Below, piece by piece: positions 8,491-16,899 of a stretch of DNA of 33,699 nucleotides (the first letter of the stretch is position 1; every line of letters begins with the position of its first letter). The stretch spans positions 1-33,699 of the forward strand of contig ONOH01000020.1 of assembly GCA_900319405.1 (NCBI GenBank). The letters are read 5' to 3'. The notes beneath the pieces were generated by a model. That model saw nothing but the letters and a program-made list of their open reading frames with translations, ran no database searches and was not told the DNA's origin. The position numbers and the translations under genes were made by a program. The DNA is from an uncultured Bacteroidales bacterium. GTDB taxonomy: Bacteria > Bacteroidota > Bacteroidia > Bacteroidales > UBA932.

Positions 8491-9522
8491 TTACTTAAAA
8501 TGAACCACTTGGGCATCACCGTTGTAGGTGGCCCCCACGGTATATTGGATGGCGGTGGGAGAGAATCGCTCCTCGAAGAAGCGGTGCATGTGGCCACAGA
8601 GGATACCCTTCAGAAGCGGCTGTTCCTTGAGCCAGGCAATGAAGCGGAGCGTAGGTTCATCGGAGCGCTGCTGCACCTTGCGGTATCGCCACTCCTCCCC
8701 GGCAGGGTAGGTAACGCCGGGCTCGTAGGTTTCCGTAAGCTCCAGGGGAACGCCGGCCAGATAGGCGCAGCGCCCTTCCATCCGCTCTATCTCATCCTTG
8801 TAGTATTCCGGCGTATAAAGCGGCACGTGAATCAGGAGGATGACGGGCAGGCCCTTGGCCACTTCGGCCTTCATAAGCTCCAGCTGCCGATCCGTAAAGT
8901 TGTAGTACACGTCGTCCACGGCCACGAAATTCACTCCGCCGATGACCCGGCTGGCAAAGGACAGGTCGTTGGGGAAAGCATCCCGGACGGCCTTGTAGCT
9001 ATCGGCCTTGTATGCCTCATCTTCCCTGGCCTCGCCCACATACTTGGAGTATTCGTGGTTGCCGGCGCACACGAACCAATCCCCTTCCATCATATGCTTG
9101 GCATCGCAGTCCAGGTTTGCTTCCGAAACAAAATCGTGCATATCACCGGTGTGCATCAGGTACATCCCGTTTTCCCGCGCGATCCGGATGGCTTCGTCCA
9201 GGTAATGCTCGCCGGCGTTCATCCAGCGGCTGCGGGAGGCCGCCAGTTTGATTTTCCGTTCGTCGTCCCGGTTATCGGCCCTGGCAATATGCGTATCGGA
9301 AACGTGCAGTACGTCAAAGGGCTTTTTCAGGCCGATCTCAATGGTGATTTCCTTGATGTTCAGCGGATCAAAAGCTTCCACATCCCGGCCGATGCGCTCC
9401 GGGAACTGCTGCCACCCCTTTACCAGCGGACCCTTCTTGGCCTCCTGGGGAACCGAGCAGCCACCCAGGGCTACCCCTGCCGCGGCCGCGCCGGATACTT
9501 TGATGAAGTCTCTTCGTTTCAT
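8491..9522 (-). CDS. Calcineurin-like metallophosphoesterase, Tat-type lipoprotein
   Basis: The protein has 343 residues and starts at ATG 9522, overlapping the GH127 stop by 4 nt. The N-terminus MKRRDFIKVSG has a twin-arginine pattern followed by a lipobox ending at C22 (VALGGC), so the protein is probably exported folded and lipid-anchored. The dinuclear-metal signature of the family is complete: D76 and H78 (SDTHIA), D127 (TGDMHD), N155-H156 (AGNHE), a histidine in LLIHVP, and H311/H313 (CGHMHR). Family members hydrolyse phosphomonoesters or phosphodiesters on many substrates. The position between GH127 and GH16 suggests that it acts on a phosphorylated glycan or product, or scavenges phosphate, but nothing in the sequence fixes the substrate. 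Confidence 0.88.
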   Translation of the reverse strand: MKRRDFIKVSGAAAAGVALGGCSVPQEAKKGPLVKGWQQFPERIGRDVEAFDPLNIKEITIEIGLKKPFDVLHVSDTHIARADNRDDERKIKLAASRSRWMNAGEHYLDEAIRIARENGMYLMHTGDMHDFVSEANLDCDAKHMMEGDWFVCAGNHEYSKYVGEAREDEAYKADSYKAVRDAFPNDLSFASRVIGGVNFVAVDDVYYNFTDRQLELMKAEVAKGLPVILLIHVPLYTPEYYKDEIERMEGRCAYLAGVPLELTETYEPGVTYPAGEEWRYRKVQQRSDEPTLRFIAWLKEQPLLKGILCGHMHRFFEERFSPTAIQYTVGATYNGDAQVVHFK

Positions 9523-11513
9523 TCGGTCTCGAATTTATGCCCGGCCAGGGCTTTCATAATGGGTTCGCCGCCGTTCACGGCCGTCCAGTTGTAGCCGTCG
9601 TAACTATACGCCACAAACAGGCCTGCATTCTGGCGGGAATTGTCAAAATAGGTGAGCACATAGGCCTGCTTTTCCTGCTGGTACGGCACCCATACTTTCA
9701 TCTTGCCGGCTTCGCGGTTGTCCCAGGCATAATACGGGATGTAGGTAAGGACATTCTCCGGCGTACGGGCCGATATCTCCACGATGCCGCCCAACTTGCC
9801 AGGCAGCGTCTCCGTCACCAATTCAGCACCCTCTGTGAGCGTCAGTTTGTCAAAGTCCACGGGATTGTCGGCCTCTTCCAGGCAATAAACCACGGGACCG
9901 CGCTGGATGGCCCTGAGGCCTGCATCTTCCTTCACGCGGGGGTCTGCGGCTACCACTTCCACAGGCATATCCAGGTTCAGCCGGATCCGGTCTCCGTCCT
10001 TCCAGGGGCCTTCCAGCACGGCATACCCCTTTTCCACCGGCGCTTCCACCGCCTGGCCGTTTACGGTGAGCGTGTAAGCCTTGCACCAGGCGGGAATGCG
10101 CAGGCGCAATTCCTTGCGCAGACGTCGCTCCAGGCCCAGGGTGAGGGTCACGGTGCCCTCCCAGGGATACGCCGTCTCCTGCGTAAGGGTGATGCCCGCT
10201 CCAATATCGGCCTTGCTGCCCATATACAGGTTTACCCAGACGGCCTTATCCGACACAGCGTACACATAATTGCCGATGGAAGGCAGGAAGCGACAGATCT
10301 GGCTGGGACAGCAGGCGCAGCCGTACCACTCTTGCCGATGGTGCCCACCCAGCGATTCCAGCGGATTCACGTAGAAAAAGCGGTCGCCCGAGAGCGAGAT
10401 GCCCGCCAGGGCACCATTGTAAAGAGCGCGCTCCAGCACATCGGCATACTTGCCGTCACCGGTAAACTGCCCCATGCGCCAGTTCCAGAGCACCATCCCC
10501 ACAGAAGCGCAGGTTTCGCAATAGGCCGTAAGGTTGGGCAGGCTGTAGTCGGTGGTGAAACCTTCATTGCTGGCCGACTGGCCGATGCCGCCCGTGATAT
10601 ACATGTTGCGCTCCACCACATCTTCCCACAGCCGGTCCAGGGCTGCCATATAGCCTTGATCGCCCGTGTAGGAGGCCACGTCGGCCATGCCGCAGTACAG
10701 GTACATGGAGCGTACGGCGTGGCCGGAGATTTCGGCCATCTCCCGCACCGGAACCTCGTCCTGGTAATAGTGCGTGGGCCATACGCGTTCGTCCCCATAG
10801 GAGCCGTAACCGTGGCCCCGCTCGTTCAGGAGCCAGTCGGCAAAATCCAGGTACTTCTTTTCGCCGGTGGTCCGGGACAGCTTCACCAGGGCCAGTTCGA
10901 TCTCCTCATGCCCCGGCACCCAGTGGCGTTTACCGGGACCGAAGACCGACATCATGTGGTCGGCCATGCGGATGCACACGTCCAGCAGTTTGCGTTTGCC
11001 GGTGACCTGATAGTAGGCCACGCCCGCCTCGATCATGTGACCGGCGCAGTACATTTCGTGCCGGTCCATGTCTTTCCAGCGATTTTCCAACCCGGTAAGC
11101 GTATAGAATGTGTTGATATAGCCATCCGGCTGCTGGGCTGCGGCGAATTTGTCTATCCATTCATCGCACTTGGCTTCCAGCTCCGGGTCCGGATGGTTCT
11201 GCAGGGAATAGGCCATGCCCTCCAGGGCCTTGTACACGTCGGAATCGTCAAAGAAGATGCCCGAGTGCTTTCCGCGGCCCTTCGCCGCATTCTCGTAGTT
11301 GCGGATGCGGTCGGTCCGGTTCTCGATCTGGTCGATGCACACGGCCAGGGTCACGTCCTTGTGAGCCTGCAGCCGAGGCGACCAGAAGCCGTCCTGGATC
11401 TGCACCCGGGAAAAAGGAAGCGGGGTAATGAATCTCAGGCTTTCCTCCTGCCGGGAGGAACAGGCCGACAGCAAGACGGCGGCCGCTGCCGCAAAGGGAA
11501 ACAACGTTCTCAT
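9519..11513 (-). CDS. GH127 beta-L-arabinofuranosidase family (DUF1680) lipoprotein
   Basis: The protein has 664 residues, with lipoprotein signal MRTLFPFAAAAAVLLSACSS. The mature N-terminus has the family opening PLPFSRVQIQDGFWSPRL, followed by an alpha/alpha barrel and C-terminal beta-sandwiches. The unusual zinc-cysteine active site is intact by comparison with the characterised Bifidobacterium longum HypBA1: acid/base E317 (SNEGF), zinc ligands E333 and C335 (YCETC), and C399/C401/C402 (YGCACCP), with C401 the expected nucleophile. The 16-residue spacing between E317 and E333 matches HypBA1. GH127 enzymes release beta-L-arabinofuranose, and some Bacteroides members act on rare acidic sugars in rhamnogalacturonan II. 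The gene lies between GH106 and the metallophosphoesterase with 4-nt overlaps on both sides, so it is tightly coupled. The choice between arabinose and a rare sugar is open. Confidence 0.92.
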   Translation of the reverse strand: MRTLFPFAAAAAVLLSACSSRQEESLRFITPLPFSRVQIQDGFWSPRLQAHKDVTLAVCIDQIENRTDRIRNYENAAKGRGKHSGIFFDDSDVYKALEGMAYSLQNHPDPELEAKCDEWIDKFAAAQQPDGYINTFYTLTGLENRWKDMDRHEMYCAGHMIEAGVAYYQVTGKRKLLDVCIRMADHMMSVFGPGKRHWVPGHEEIELALVKLSRTTGEKKYLDFADWLLNERGHGYGSYGDERVWPTHYYQDEVPVREMAEISGHAVRSMYLYCGMADVASYTGDQGYMAALDRLWEDVVERNMYITGGIGQSASNEGFTTDYSLPNLTAYCETCASVGMVLWNWRMGQFTGDGKYADVLERALYNGALAGISLSGDRFFYVNPLESLGGHHRQEWYGCACCPSQICRFLPSIGNYVYAVSDKAVWVNLYMGSKADIGAGITLTQETAYPWEGTVTLTLGLERRLRKELRLRIPAWCKAYTLTVNGQAVEAPVEKGYAVLEGPWKDGDRIRLNLDMPVEVVAADPRVKEDAGLRAIQRGPVVYCLEEADNPVDFDKLTLTEGAELVTETLPGKLGGIVEISARTPENVLTYIPYYAWDNREAGKMKVWVPYQQEKQAYVLTYFDNSRQNAGLFVAYSYDGYNWTAVNGGEPIMKALAGHKFETE

Positions 11514-14500
11514 TTCTTTTTGAATTCCAGGGTTACGGGGCCCAGGAGGCCGGAAGTCTGCAGGGAATCCTCCGCCTCGAAAGGACGGTTGTTGGTCCAG
11601 GTGCCGCGCTGCGCCTCCGGCAGGCGCTCATCGGCGATAAGGCGGTTCTGCCAATTGTTGTACACAGTAATCTCCAGACGGTTTTCCCCTTCCTTCACCA
11701 GGGGACCGACGGCAAGGCGATAAGGATACGTCCAGACGCCTCCGGCCTCCTTTCCGTTCACCTTCACGCTGGCCAGGACCATCACCTCGCCAAGGTTCAG
11801 GCTCAGGTCTTCGGGGACGTTTTCCAGGTAGAAAGTGCTTGTGTACCGGGCGTTTCCGGAGTAGTGTCTGACGGCAGGGTCTTCGCTGCAGGCCCAGTCG
11901 GAGAGGCTTTCAAAAGTGCGCGTAAAACCCGGATTTCCGGCCGAAGGTGCAAATTCCACGGTCCAGGGACCGGGGAGAACAACAGTTTCGATTTTCCCGT
12001 TGGGACAAGAGGGGGCTTTGGCCTTTTTCCGGAAGACGACAAAAACGCTTTGGAGACGGTCCAGGGACAGGACCTCTCCGTCCCAGCCCCAGGTCTGTCC
12101 GGTAAGCGGATCCCATATTTCCGCCTTCAGGGCGGGGTTCACGCGGAAAGAAGGGCGCAGTTGTACAGGGCGGTCCTCCTGGTTGGACACGAAATAGATT
12201 TCCCCTTCGCTTCCCAGGGTGCGGTGGATAAAGAGCAGACGCCCCTCCCCCGAATAAGTGAAGTCGGGACGGAAGCCCAGATCGTCCAGCACCCGGTCCA
12301 GCGGAGTGCCGGCAGGATAGACCAGGCCTTTCCCTCCGCCGTTCCAGATTTTTTCGGCCAGTTTTTTCACCTTTTCATCGGCCGTGAAGATACCGTGCTG
12401 CATGCTGGGGGAACGCAGGGGCGCGTCTCCCACGATGCACAGGCCCTCTTCCACAAAACGGGCGATGGTCTCCAGCAGCTCCGGACGCATGGTCTCCTGC
12501 CGGGGCAGCACCAGCACCCGGTACTCCATCCCGCTGTCCAGGACCAGCCGGCCGTCTTCCACATGCGCGCGGTGCCGGAGGACATCGGCATTGATATAGT
12601 CGAAGCTGTACCCCTCCGGTACGGGCGGGTCGGTCACGCCCGTCATCTTGGGCACATCCTCGCCGATGAAATACGCCACATCGGCCACATAACGTCCCTG
12701 CTGCAGGAGGAAGTTGCAGCGCTTGAGGTACTCCACAAAAGCGCCCATTCCTTCGAACCAACTGTTGTTGCGGTTGAATTCATTGCCGAACCAGGCGCTG
12801 CGGCCCGGCTGGCGGTCATCGGGCTGCTGGATATACAGGTGCAGGAGGGTGGCGTTGATGCCTTCGCAGAAGAAGCGGTCGGTCCGCTGCTTCATCAGGC
12901 GCGGATAGCGGTGAAAGGCCGGGCCGCCGGAGGTGCAGGATTCGGCCCAGATTCTATTTTTGCCATAAATGTGGCCGCAGGACGAGGCGGCCCGGTTTTC
13001 GATGTCTCCCAGTTCCCCTTCGCTCCAGAACTCTCCGCCAATCTGGTCGCTCTGGCTGCCATACAGGAGGAATTCGCCGGGAAAGCCCCAGTGGCCGTAG
13101 CACTCCAGCCAGGTTTGCAGGCCGTCGGCATTGGCTTTTTCCCGCAAGCCGCCCACGTAATCGTAGGCCACGCGGTCGGCCACCAGGCGGCGAAGGTCCC
13201 AGAGGAAACGCTCGCTCTCCTCCATCGTACTCACCACCAGGCCCTGCAAAACGGGAAGATAGGGACGGGGATTGTATCCGTATGTCTTTTCAAACACCTT
13301 GGCCATATCGTCGGTCCAGTTCTGGCCGCCGGTTTCGTAACTGTCTTCCACCACCACCTTCCAGGACTTGCGGTCCTGGGGAGGAATGCGGCGAAGAAGG
13401 TCTCCTACAAAAGCGTCGTAATGCTCCGCGACATAGCGGCGGCTCATCTTGTCCACCTCCAGTCCGGTGCCTTCGCGGACGGCGGGAGAATTGGAGACGC
13501 CGGTGCTTTCCATATAACTGACGAGCACCGTCCAGCGGCCATCAGGCGCCTTCCAGCGGAGTTCTCCATCCACCAGGCAATCCGTGATATCTCGCTGAAA
13601 CACCGGATCCACGCAGTAGCGGTAGTTTACGTACTCGGGATGGTCCCACAGATAGGCGTCCCACAGGGGAAGCGGGTCCTGGAACATCTTGGCCAGGCTC
13701 TTCTCGGCATAGTGGGGCAGAAAGGCCCGTTGGGACAGCGTAACCGTGAAACTGCCCTCGGAAGGGGTTTCCAGCCTCAGCTCAAACGTACCGCTTTCTC
13801 CGGTAGGGAAACTCTCCACCCAGGGAGCCAGGGGCCGGAAGCCCACATTGGGGTTCAGGTTGTGCCGATCGAAGGTAAAGGCAGCCACCTCCCGGCCGTT
13901 GCAACGGAGCGTCACGGGCGTCCGCTGCTCCCCGTCGCTTTCCAGCACAAGGCTGTGCACCGGAAAGGGAACCTGCATTCTGAGAACAGCCGGAACGCCC
14001 CGGCGGGTGGTGAGCTGCCAGCTTCGGGAAGCTCCCTCCACCGTGCGGAAGGCCTGGATGTCCACAATCCGGTCCGGCGGCACATCCGGCAGGGCCAGCC
14101 GCTGTTCGCAGCCATTGCCCTCCACCTGCTGGAAATGTCCCTCGAGGTATTTCATACTCTGCTCCGGGCTTATCCAGGGCCCGCCCGATTGGCTCCAGCC
14201 CGGGCAGTTGAAAAGTCCTATCTCTATCCCCAGTTCTCCGGCGGTTTTCATTGCCTGGTGGGTTATTTCCAGCCACTCATCCGAGAAAAGGGGAACGGGA
14301 CCGTCGCCCTCGTCAATCCCCTGATTGCCGATGAAAGCGCGGTTGATGCCCACCCGCTTCATCGCCTCCAGGTCTTTCACCACCCCCTCCCTGGAAATGT
14401 AATTGTCCATCCAGTACCAGTAAACGGCCGTCCGGACAGAGTCGGGAATGTTCCGGAATCCCTCTTCTATCTGTGCAATCCCCACGTTTGCATCCCTGCC

Positions 14501-14557
14501 GCAGGAGAGCGGCAGAAGCAGCAGGGACAATCCCAGCAAAAGCAGCGGCTTTTTCAT
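11510..14557 (-). CDS. GH106-type alpha-L-rhamnosidase lipoprotein
   Basis: The protein has 1015 residues. The signal MKKPLLLLGLSLLLLPLSC ends in a lipobox. The N-terminal region carries the GH106 hallmarks VYWYWMDNYISREGVVKDLE and FNCPGWSQSGGPWISPEQ (about residues 115-135), and the central region has further conserved acids in VVEDSYETGGQNW (E404, E408) and WAESCTSGGPAFH (E539), which are candidates for the catalytic pair. A C-terminal jelly roll (about 890-1015; VKVNGKEAGGVWTYPYRL) is also typical. GH106 enzymes are inverting alpha-L-rhamnosidases, including ones acting on pectic rhamnose in rhamnogalacturonan II. The length is normal for the family. The gene begins 1 nt after the upstream GH27 stop and its TGA overlaps the GH127 ATG, so the three are almost certainly cotranslated. 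Linkage specificity cannot be read from the sequence. Confidence 0.88.
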   Translation of the reverse strand: MKKPLLLLGLSLLLLPLSCGRDANVGIAQIEEGFRNIPDSVRTAVYWYWMDNYISREGVVKDLEAMKRVGINRAFIGNQGIDEGDGPVPLFSDEWLEITHQAMKTAGELGIEIGLFNCPGWSQSGGPWISPEQSMKYLEGHFQQVEGNGCEQRLALPDVPPDRIVDIQAFRTVEGASRSWQLTTRRGVPAVLRMQVPFPVHSLVLESDGEQRTPVTLRCNGREVAAFTFDRHNLNPNVGFRPLAPWVESFPTGESGTFELRLETPSEGSFTVTLSQRAFLPHYAEKSLAKMFQDPLPLWDAYLWDHPEYVNYRYCVDPVFQRDITDCLVDGELRWKAPDGRWTVLVSYMESTGVSNSPAVREGTGLEVDKMSRRYVAEHYDAFVGDLLRRIPPQDRKSWKVVVEDSYETGGQNWTDDMAKVFEKTYGYNPRPYLPVLQGLVVSTMEESERFLWDLRRLVADRVAYDYVGGLREKANADGLQTWLECYGHWGFPGEFLLYGSQSDQIGGEFWSEGELGDIENRAASSCGHIYGKNRIWAESCTSGGPAFHRYPRLMKQRTDRFFCEGINATLLHLYIQQPDDRQPGRSAWFGNEFNRNNSWFEGMGAFVEYLKRCNFLLQQGRYVADVAYFIGEDVPKMTGVTDPPVPEGYSFDYINADVLRHRAHVEDGRLVLDSGMEYRVLVLPRQETMRPELLETIARFVEEGLCIVGDAPLRSPSMQHGIFTADEKVKKLAEKIWNGGGKGLVYPAGTPLDRVLDDLGFRPDFTYSGEGRLLFIHRTLGSEGEIYFVSNQEDRPVQLRPSFRVNPALKAEIWDPLTGQTWGWDGEVLSLDRLQSVFVVFRKKAKAPSCPNGKIETVVLPGPWTVEFAPSAGNPGFTRTFESLSDWACSEDPAVRHYSGNARYTSTFYLENVPEDLSLNLGEVMVLASVKVNGKEAGGVWTYPYRLAVGPLVKEGENRLEITVYNNWQNRLIADERLPEAQRGTWTNNRPFEAEDSLQTSGLLGPVTLEFKKK

Positions 14558-14558
14558 T

Positions 14559-16742
14559 TTACTTCACTTTCACGTACAGGACACCGTGTGAAGGAATCTG
14601 GTACACGGCATCGGTAGGGATGTCTTTTTGGCGCCAGAGATCGCGTACGGTATCGGCTTCGATGCCGATTTTCTCCAAGGCTCCCTTGAGCAGGGTTGGC
14701 ATAACGGCATCGTTCAGATTGAAGATGCCCACGGCCTTGCCGCCGTCATAGAGTTCGCGGCTCCAGATCTGCACGTTGTCCTCCACCACGTCCTGGTGGG
14801 CCTGTTTTCCCAGGATATCCTGGTTCACGGCATTCACCTCGTTGTTGCAAAGGAGGTTGAAAGTGAAATCGTCAATCTGGTCCAACGGGCAACCGATGAG
14901 CATATTGGCGGCCAGCAGCGACCAAAGGGAAATGTGGGTGTACTGCTCGTCCGGGGTGAGGCGGCTGTCCCATAGACGGTCGCTCCAGCCCACCTTGCCC
15001 ACCACCAGCATATCGGGGTCGTTCCAATGGCCGGGGCCGGCATAGGGATGAAGCCCGGCCTGCCGGACAAAACCGATGTCATAGAGGGAAGCCCAGGTAT
15101 CATTGATGTCTCCTGTGGTACGCCAGGAGTTGGCATCGACATAGGCGCCCCACTCCCACACATTGGCCATACCGTACTGGCAAAGGGAATAGAAAATATC
15201 GCGGGGCTGCTCACGAAGATACTGCTGCATCTTCACATAGGGACGCAGGTAGGCGGCGGAAGAGTGGTCGCTGCTGGCGCTGAAAACCTTGTTGTAGCCG
15301 CACCAGTCGTATTTGAGATAGTCGATGCCCCATTCGTTCCAGGTTTTGGCATCCTGCTCCTCGTGGTCCAGGGAGCCCAGATAGCCGCCGCAGGTGTGGC
15401 TTCCGGGGCTGGAATAGATGCCCAGGCGGAGTCCGTTTCCGTGCAGCCAGTCGGCCAGGGACTTCATATCGGGGAACTTCTCGTTGGTGAGGATGGTGCC
15501 GTCAGGGGCACGGTGATCGGCCTCCCAGGCATCGTCGATGTTCATATAACTGTAGCCATAGTCAGCCAGGCCGCGGTTGATGAGGGCGACGGCCGATGCC
15601 ATCACCTTCTCCTGCGACACGCTGGTGCCCCAGCAGTTCCAGGAATTCCAGCCCATCGGCGGAGTAAGGGCGATTCTTCCGCCCACCTTGAGGGTAAAGG
15701 AGGCGCGGGTGCTGCCCTTGGCATTGGTGGCCGTAAAGATAAGCGGATAGTCGCCTTCTTCTTTGACGCTGCCGCTGAGAACCCCTTTCTCCGGATCCAG
15801 CACGACACCTTCGGGAAGCCCTTCCACCTTGTAGGTCATAGGCTTCTCACCGGAGAAAGCCAGGCGGAAGATCACCGGGGAGCCGGGCCGTACACCAAAT
15901 ACCAGCGGTCCGTTGTAACGGGGCGTAGCCGGAGCCGGCGGGGTGAGGATGTAGGGGGCGCATACATTGGCTTCCAGGTAATCGTCAAACCTGTTGTCCC
16001 GATAGATGAAGACCAGGCGGATCCCCTCCCGGAGAGTCTGGGAGAAAGTGAGGTCGCTCTTGCCGTCCAGACGGACTTTCCAAGTCTTGGAAGACAGGAT
16101 TTCATCCGTATGGACATCCTTTATCTGCGCCTCCACCGTGCCGCTGGTCTTAATACGGCTGCTGACGGTGGCCACGCATTCCTGATTCTTGCGTTCCAGG
16201 AAGATGCTTACATAGTCTTTCAGCTCCGGTTTGGCGATATAGACGGGATGCTCATAGAATCCTCCCGGTTCACCACCGTTGTATACCCGGACGGCAATGA
16301 TGTTTTCCTTGTCCCAGCGAACCCGTTCGGGGGATACCACATAACGGCGGGGGGTATCCCACTTTCCTTCGAAACCGCCTTCCTCCTTGGGGAAGCGGCC
16401 CGTCTTCCCCACCAGATGCCCGTTGAGATAAGTCTCATCGGTGTCGTCGATGGGCCCCATATCCAAAAGTATATCTCCGGTGACGCCCCCTTTCAGGGAC
16501 GAAGGAATCACCGTATGGAGGCGGTACCAGCCAAAATTGTTGGGGTTCTTGACACCCTGCTGGGTCCAGTTTTTATCCAAGGCAAGCATCTGCCAGGAAC
16601 TGTCTTCAAAATCAGCCTTCTGCCAGGAGGGGTTGTCTCCCTTGCAGAAACGGCCGCTTTCTACAGTGACAGATTGAGCGCCGGCCGGCTGTGCCATTAC
16701 AAGTGCGGTCACCAGCAGCAGGACGGAAAAAATCTTTTTCAT
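14559..16742 (-). CDS. GH27 alpha-galactosidase-like enzyme with N-terminal jelly-roll and Ig-like domains (copy 2)
   Basis: The protein has 727 residues starting at ATG 16742, with Sec signal MKKIFSVLLLVTALVMAQPA. It has the same architecture as the gene at 4978-7158: jelly roll, connecting sandwich, Ig-like domain, GH27 barrel starting LTPPMGWNSWNCW, C-terminal sandwich. The nucleophile is D479 (YLKYDWCGY) and the acid/base is D545 (WRTTGDINDTW). The barrel is closely similar to copy 1, while the N-terminal jelly roll is clearly more divergent, which suggests different substrate recognition. This is the first gene after a 157-bp gap with an inverted repeat, so it probably opens a transcription unit, although read-through from unit 2 is possible. 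It is likely to remove terminal alpha-galactose or a beta-L-arabinopyranose. Confidence 0.92.
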   Translation of the reverse strand: MKKIFSVLLLVTALVMAQPAGAQSVTVESGRFCKGDNPSWQKADFEDSSWQMLALDKNWTQQGVKNPNNFGWYRLHTVIPSSLKGGVTGDILLDMGPIDDTDETYLNGHLVGKTGRFPKEEGGFEGKWDTPRRYVVSPERVRWDKENIIAVRVYNGGEPGGFYEHPVYIAKPELKDYVSIFLERKNQECVATVSSRIKTSGTVEAQIKDVHTDEILSSKTWKVRLDGKSDLTFSQTLREGIRLVFIYRDNRFDDYLEANVCAPYILTPPAPATPRYNGPLVFGVRPGSPVIFRLAFSGEKPMTYKVEGLPEGVVLDPEKGVLSGSVKEEGDYPLIFTATNAKGSTRASFTLKVGGRIALTPPMGWNSWNCWGTSVSQEKVMASAVALINRGLADYGYSYMNIDDAWEADHRAPDGTILTNEKFPDMKSLADWLHGNGLRLGIYSSPGSHTCGGYLGSLDHEEQDAKTWNEWGIDYLKYDWCGYNKVFSASSDHSSAAYLRPYVKMQQYLREQPRDIFYSLCQYGMANVWEWGAYVDANSWRTTGDINDTWASLYDIGFVRQAGLHPYAGPGHWNDPDMLVVGKVGWSDRLWDSRLTPDEQYTHISLWSLLAANMLIGCPLDQIDDFTFNLLCNNEVNAVNQDILGKQAHQDVVEDNVQIWSRELYDGGKAVGIFNLNDAVMPTLLKGALEKIGIEADTVRDLWRQKDIPTDAVYQIPSHGVLYVKVK

Positions 16743-16778
16743 AACAAGACAATAGTTAATGTTTTACAAGATAGACAG

Positions 16779-16841
16779 TTTCAGGGATTGCATCTCTTTT
16801 GTTTTCGCTAAAAAAACTTTGAGAAATGACAATCCCTGAAA
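16779..16841. repeat. Perfect 12-bp inverted repeat with 39-bp spacer
   Basis: TTTCAGGGATTG at 16779-16790 is matched exactly by its reverse complement CAATCCCTGAAA at 16830-16841. The centres of the arms are 51 bp apart, close to five helical turns, so two regulator subunits or dimers could sit on the same face of the DNA. It lies 37 to 99 bp upstream of the GH27 ATG, where an operator is expected. A loop of 39 nt makes an RNA terminator unlikely. I did not notice another copy in the window. Confidence 0.7.
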
Positions 16842-16875
16842 TTGCCTTTTTTATGAAAAGGGGGCAGCGGGAATC

Positions 16876-16895
16876 TTTCCGCCACGAAGCGGAAA
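16876..16895 (-). other. Short stem-loop just after the HEAT-DUF1080 stop codon
   Basis: A perfect 7-bp stem (TTTCCGC/GCGGAAA, 6-nt loop) begins 4 nt after the stop on the minus strand. The U-rich tract precedes the stem rather than following it, so it is a poor intrinsic terminator. It may be a 3'-end stabilising or processing hairpin that separates unit 2 from unit 3. Confidence 0.35.
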
Positions 16896-16899
16896 AAAA

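Larger units (their letters stand above)
16743..16899 (-). promoter_or_regulatory. 157-bp intergenic region, probable promoter/operator of the GH27-led operon
   Basis: This is one of only two sizeable gaps in the window and the only AT-rich stretch between 25 kb and the left edge. It separates the HEAT-DUF1080 stop from the GH27 ATG. It contains a perfect 12-bp inverted repeat (listed separately) and, just downstream on the minus strand, TATCTTGT at 16776-16769, a one-base-short relative of the Bacteroidota -7 box TAnnTTTG. No good -33 TTTG is present at the right distance, which would suit an activator-dependent promoter. That a promoter exists here is inference. Confidence 0.45.

Noticed and set aside
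8481-8597. In-frame extension of GH16-DUF1080 upstream of 8480
   Set aside because: It overlaps the metallophosphoesterase 3' end and hides the lipoprotein signal that starts at 8480.
16779-16841. The 12-bp inverted repeat read as an intrinsic terminator
   Set aside because: A 39-nt loop and the absence of a T-run directly after the second arm make termination unlikely; an operator role is more plausible.
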